From an uncultured Paracoccaceae bacterium (GTDB lineage: Bacteria; Pseudomonadota; Alphaproteobacteria; Rhodobacterales; Rhodobacteraceae): 8,501 bases of DNA. Numbering within the stretch: position 1 is the stretch's first letter; each line of letters starts with the position of its first letter. Below are positions 6,188 through 8,501 of the stretch, one piece after another. Made by a program: the position numbers and the translations under genes. The notes under the pieces were generated by a model. That model was not told the DNA's origin, made no database searches, and saw only the letters and a list, made by a program, of their open reading frames with translations. The stretch lies in assembly GCA_913054485.1 (NCBI GenBank), contig CAJXHQ010000104.1:1-8501 (forward strand), written 5' to 3'.

Positions 6188-7222
6188 TCAGCCGTAGAGC
6201 GCGCGGGCCTGTGCAAAGGACAGCAGCTGCCGGGTCTTTTCGTCCCAGAGGTGCAGCCGGGCATTGGCCAGGCTCTCGCGGATGGTCATCCGGTTGCCCT
6301 CGGCCAGCTCGCTGTGATCCCGCAGCACTTCCGGCAGGCGGTAGAAGGGGATGCGGCTGTAGAGGTGGTGCACATGGTGGATGCCGATATTGGCAGAGAA
6401 CCACTGCAGCACCGGCGGCATAATGTAATGCGAGCTGCCGTGCAGGGCGGATTCATGCAGCTGCCAGTCGGTCTCCTGGTCCCAATGGGTGTCCTCGAAC
6501 TGGTGCTGCACGTAGAACAGCCACATGCCGATGGTGGCGGCCAGAAGGGTGGAAGGCAGGAAGATCAGGAAGATCGGGGCCCAGCCGCCGAAATACCAGA
6601 TCACGGCCAGCGCGGTGATCAGAACCACATTGGTGCCCATCGCGCTGACCCAATAGCGCGCGTGCTGGGTCAACCCGAAGGGCAGGCGGTTCTGCAGCAG
6701 GAACAGGTAGCCGGGGCCGAAACCGAACAGCGACAGCGGATGGCGGTAGACCCGGTACATCAGCTTCTGAAAGCCGGACTGGGCGTTATATTCTTCCACC
6801 GTCATGGTGTGGATGTCGCCCATGCCGCGGCGGCCCAGGTTGCCATGGCTGCTGTGGTGCACCGAATGGGTGCGCCGCCAGACATCATAGGGTGTCAGGG
6901 TCAGCACGCCCAAGATCCGGCCGACCCAGTCGCTGAGCGAGCGGCTCTCGAAAAAGGCGCCGTGGCCGCAATCATGCTGGATGGTGAACAGGCGCAGCAG
7001 GAACAGCGCGTTCACGCAGGACAGCGCAAAGGCCAGCAGGTAGCTGAAGGAGAGGGACCACCAGGCCGCTGCCCAGAGCAGCAGGAAGGGGGCCATGGTC
7101 ACGGTGAGTTCAAAGCCGCTGCGCAGCGGGCTCGGGTCCCGGTATTGCGCAAGGATCTTGACCCAATCGCGCGCTGGCGCGACGCCGGTGCTGGGACCGG
7201 GCAGGTCGGTATTTTTGGACAT
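6188..7222 (-). CDS. Membrane fatty acid desaturase (acyl-lipid type, Bacillus Des-like)
   Basis: This 344-residue integral-membrane di-iron enzyme would introduce a cis double bond into lipid acyl chains. The three His boxes are complete: HDCGH (83-87), HSVHH (119-123) and HHVHH (282-286, HxxHH from His282). An extra conserved His240 lies in FYVQHQFEDTHW. Hydrophobic pairs are at about 39-75 and 190-240. The block GMGDIHTMTVEEY (133-145) and the Gln-His-x-Phe-Glu-Asp stretch recall the Bacillus subtilis Des family, but the position of the double bond cannot be read from this. The ATG at 7222 has only a poor ribosome site (GACGAG), and a 13-bp dyad lies about 20 bases upstream. It follows the GAPDH-like gene on the same strand by 110 bases with a hairpin between them, so co-transcription is uncertain. 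Confidence 0.93.
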   Translation of the reverse strand: MSKNTDLPGPSTGVAPARDWVKILAQYRDPSPLRSGFELTVTMAPFLLLWAAAWWSLSFSYLLAFALSCVNALFLLRLFTIQHDCGHGAFFESRSLSDWVGRILGVLTLTPYDVWRRTHSVHHSSHGNLGRRGMGDIHTMTVEEYNAQSGFQKLMYRVYRHPLSLFGFGPGYLFLLQNRLPFGLTQHARYWVSAMGTNVVLITALAVIWYFGGWAPIFLIFLPSTLLAATIGMWLFYVQHQFEDTHWDQETDWQLHESALHGSSHYIMPPVLQWFSANIGIHHVHHLYSRIPFYRLPEVLRDHSELAEGNRMTIRESLANARLHLWDEKTRQLLSFAQARALYG

Positions 7223-7242
7223 CTGCTCGTCTTTGTTCTAGG

Positions 7243-7255
7243 TGCCGTTACGGCA
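7243..7255. promoter_or_regulatory. Dyad TGCCGT-T-ACGGCA ahead of the desaturase
   Basis: A perfect 6-bp inverted repeat around one central base lies 20 bases upstream of the desaturase start. The compact symmetry looks like a dimeric repressor operator rather than an RNA hairpin, since a one-base loop is unfavourable. On the complement TTTATG directly precedes it and could be a -10 element. Function is inferred. Confidence 0.4.
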
Positions 7256-7283
7256 TAAAGACCGGGGCCTGCAAGGCAAGTGA

Positions 7284-7305
7284 AATCGCCCCGTCTGAGG
7301 CGATT
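7284..7305 (-). terminator. Hairpin after the GAPDH-like gene, possible weak terminator
   Basis: AATCGCC and GGCGATT (7284-7290, 7299-7305) form a perfect 7-bp stem with an 8-base loop, 28 bases past the GAPDH-like stop. On the complement it is followed by TTTCACTT, a poor T-run that includes stem bases. It may partly terminate or attenuate readthrough into the desaturase. Confidence 0.4.
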
Positions 7306-7332
7306 ACACGCAGATGTGGCCGATCCGCCGGC

Positions 7333-8319
7333 CTAAGCGGCGGACATGCGCCGGGCGACGTCCAGCATCCGGGCCGAGAAACCCCATTCATTGTCGTACC
7401 AGCCGAAGATTCGCACCTGCCTGTTGCCGCTCATCCGGGTCTCGGGCCCGGCGATCACCAGCGACGCCGGGTTGGCCCGCAGGTCGGAGGAAACCAGCGG
7501 CAGATCGGTCCAGTCCAGCACCGGGGAGGCGGTAACCTCGGCCTTCAGGGCGGCGCTGAACTCTGCTTCGTCCACCGGTCGCGACAGCTGCACCACCAGG
7601 TCCACGGCCGACACGCTGGCAGTCGGCACCCGCACGGCCGCGCCGCTGATGCGGCCGGCCAGATGCGGCAGCACCTCGTTGATCAGATGCATGGCAGAGG
7701 AGGTTGTTGGCACCATCGATTGCGCACCCCCGCGCGAGCGGGCGAAATCGCCGCGCGGCGCGTCCACCATCGGCTGCGAATTGGTATAGCAGTGGATCGT
7801 GGTCATATGGCCGGTGGCGATTCCGGCGATTTCGTCCACCAGCTTGACCAGCGGTGCCAAACCATTGGTGGTGCAGGAGGCGTTGGAGACGATCTGCGCG
7901 CCTGCCAGTTCGCCGTCATTGGCGCCAAGAACCACGGTTTTCTCCGCCGCAGGCGAAGGGCCGGAGATCAGCACTTTCTGCGCCCCGGCCTTCAGGCCGC
8001 GCATGGCAACGTCCGATGTGCGGGCGATGCCGGTGCATTCCAGCACCACGTCGACGCCCGAAAGATCCGCGTCCGTCAGATCGGCGTGCTGGCTGACCGG
8101 GATCGAGCGGCCCAGCACTTGCAGGGCGCCGCCCTCTGCAGTGACCTCATGCGGGAAGGGGCCGAAGGTGCTGTCGTATTTGAACAGGTAGGCGCACATG
8201 TCCAGCGGCGCGATATCATTGATACGCGCGACTTCGATGCCGTCTCCGCGCGGCGTGGTCAGCAGCTGCCGCAGGATGGCGCGGCCGATGCGGCCGAATC
8301 CGTTAATTGCGATTTTCAT
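7333..8319 (-). CDS. GAPDH-family dehydrogenase (type I, divergent; possibly Epd-like)
   Basis: This 328-residue NAD-dependent aldehyde-phosphate dehydrogenase has an N-terminal Rossmann domain (INGFGRIGR, 4-12; Asn34-Asp35 pointing to NAD) and a catalytic domain with SNASCTTN (145-152, nucleophile Cys149), base His176 in TTIHCYTN, Arg230 in VRVPT and WYDNEWGF (307-314). It departs from ordinary glycolytic GAPDH: the phosphate-site stretch usually ending STGAAKAV reads PTTSSAMHL (204-212), and TNDQ is TNSQ. The segment LPLVSSD...TRMSG...DNEWGF..RMLD (273-320) recalls erythrose-4-phosphate dehydrogenase. Glyceraldehyde-3-phosphate is still the likeliest substrate, erythrose-4-phosphate an alternative. 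The ATG at 8319 begins the canonical MKIAINGFG; the frame extends 9 codons to a TTG at 8346 without support. No good ribosome site precedes either start. Cytoplasmic. Confidence 0.88.
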   Translation of the reverse strand: MKIAINGFGRIGRAILRQLLTTPRGDGIEVARINDIAPLDMCAYLFKYDSTFGPFPHEVTAEGGALQVLGRSIPVSQHADLTDADLSGVDVVLECTGIARTSDVAMRGLKAGAQKVLISGPSPAAEKTVVLGANDGELAGAQIVSNASCTTNGLAPLVKLVDEIAGIATGHMTTIHCYTNSQPMVDAPRGDFARSRGGAQSMVPTTSSAMHLINEVLPHLAGRISGAAVRVPTASVSAVDLVVQLSRPVDEAEFSAALKAEVTASPVLDWTDLPLVSSDLRANPASLVIAGPETRMSGNRQVRIFGWYDNEWGFSARMLDVARRMSAA

Positions 8320-8411
8320 GGCCAAGCTATTGCAGGGCGGAGGCAAAGCCTCAATCCACCAAAGGGGGGACCCCGTTCACGTTTTTATTTCAGGTGCCCC
8401 GCAGGCAGGGC
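8320..8411 (-). promoter_or_regulatory. Gap upstream of the GAPDH-like gene, weak promoter candidate
   Basis: On the complement TTGAGG and AATAGC are 17 bp apart, ending just before the ATG, which would give an almost leaderless message; this is a weak match. A small dyad GAGGC-aaa-GCCTC occupies 8340-8352. A GC stem just after the upstream gene's stop (about 8395-8410) lacks a T-run, so no clear terminator separates the two genes. Confidence 0.2.
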
Positions 8412-8501
8412 TCACTTCGGGCAGATCACCGGGGCGTGGTAGGTGCCGGTGATGGTGGAGTACATGCCGTCGAAGTTCGCGGTGCATCCCGTGGCCGCCT
8501 T
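8412..8501 (-). CDS. C-terminal 29 codons of an unidentified protein
   Basis: A reading frame enters from the right edge of the window and ends with TGA at 8412-8414. The visible residues include TGCTANFDGMYSTITGTY and the end VICPK. I do not recognise the family. Two Cys residues 20 positions apart in a short Thr/Gly/Tyr-rich tail would suit an exported protein with a disulfide, but that is a guess. Codon choice is GC-rich, as in the neighbours, and it lies on the same strand as the GAPDH-like gene, ending 92 bases before its start. Confidence 0.55.
   Translation of the reverse strand, partial: KAATGCTANFDGMYSTITGTYHAPVICPK

Noticed and set aside
6251..7258. 335-codon plus-strand frame opposite the desaturase
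   Set aside because: Shadow of the minus-strand desaturase, whose three His boxes are intact; the opposite product is compositionally biased and unrecognisable.
8395..8411. GC hairpin after the partial minus-strand gene as an intrinsic terminator
   Set aside because: The stem needs a G-U pair and a very short loop, and is followed on the transcript strand by A-rich sequence, not a T-run.

Overview
The window reads as a stretch of chromosome from a GC-rich alphaproteobacterium. Gene content and protein style (bifunctional PuuE-UraD allantoinase, NCS2 urate/xanthine-type permease, Bacillus Des-like desaturase) suggest Rhodobacteraceae, Roseobacter group. That placement is an inference from recognition, not a database result. 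No tRNA, rRNA, CRISPR array, insertion sequence or phage gene is visible.

Left half (about 1-4290): a ureide (purine ring) catabolism locus. uraH (5-hydroxyisourate hydrolase, minus strand) is divergent from a plus-strand pair, puuE-uraD fusion then allA, which overlap by an ATGA. After a 341-base non-coding leader comes an NCS2 permease whose key residues are of the xanthine/urate type. Together they would import urate or xanthine and carry out: 5-hydroxyisourate -> OHCU (UraH) -> S-allantoin (UraD domain) -> allantoate (PuuE domain), and, after a step not encoded here, ureidoglycolate -> glyoxylate + urea (AllA). Urate oxidase and the allantoate-degrading enzyme are absent and must lie elsewhere.

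Middle (4293-6170): an intrinsic terminator after the permease runs straight into a promoter with a perfect TATAAT box. This promoter would drive a stand-alone ThDP-dependent enzyme of the acetolactate synthase/benzoylformate decarboxylase superfamily with unknown substrate. A perfect 10-bp bidirectional terminator separates it from the convergent genes to the right.

Right half (6188-8501), all on the minus strand: a three-His-box membrane fatty acid desaturase; a divergent GAPDH-family dehydrogenase with some erythrose-4-phosphate dehydrogenase-like features; and, at the window edge, the last 29 codons of an unidentified Cys-containing protein. These look like ordinary, probably separately transcribed chromosomal genes.

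The pathway is known biochemistry. The points most worth a second look are the unassigned ThDP enzyme, the structured permease leader (possible RNA or operator control), the terminator/promoter overlap, the dyad in front of the desaturase and the atypical GAPDH. I did not find convincing evidence of a wholly new system.
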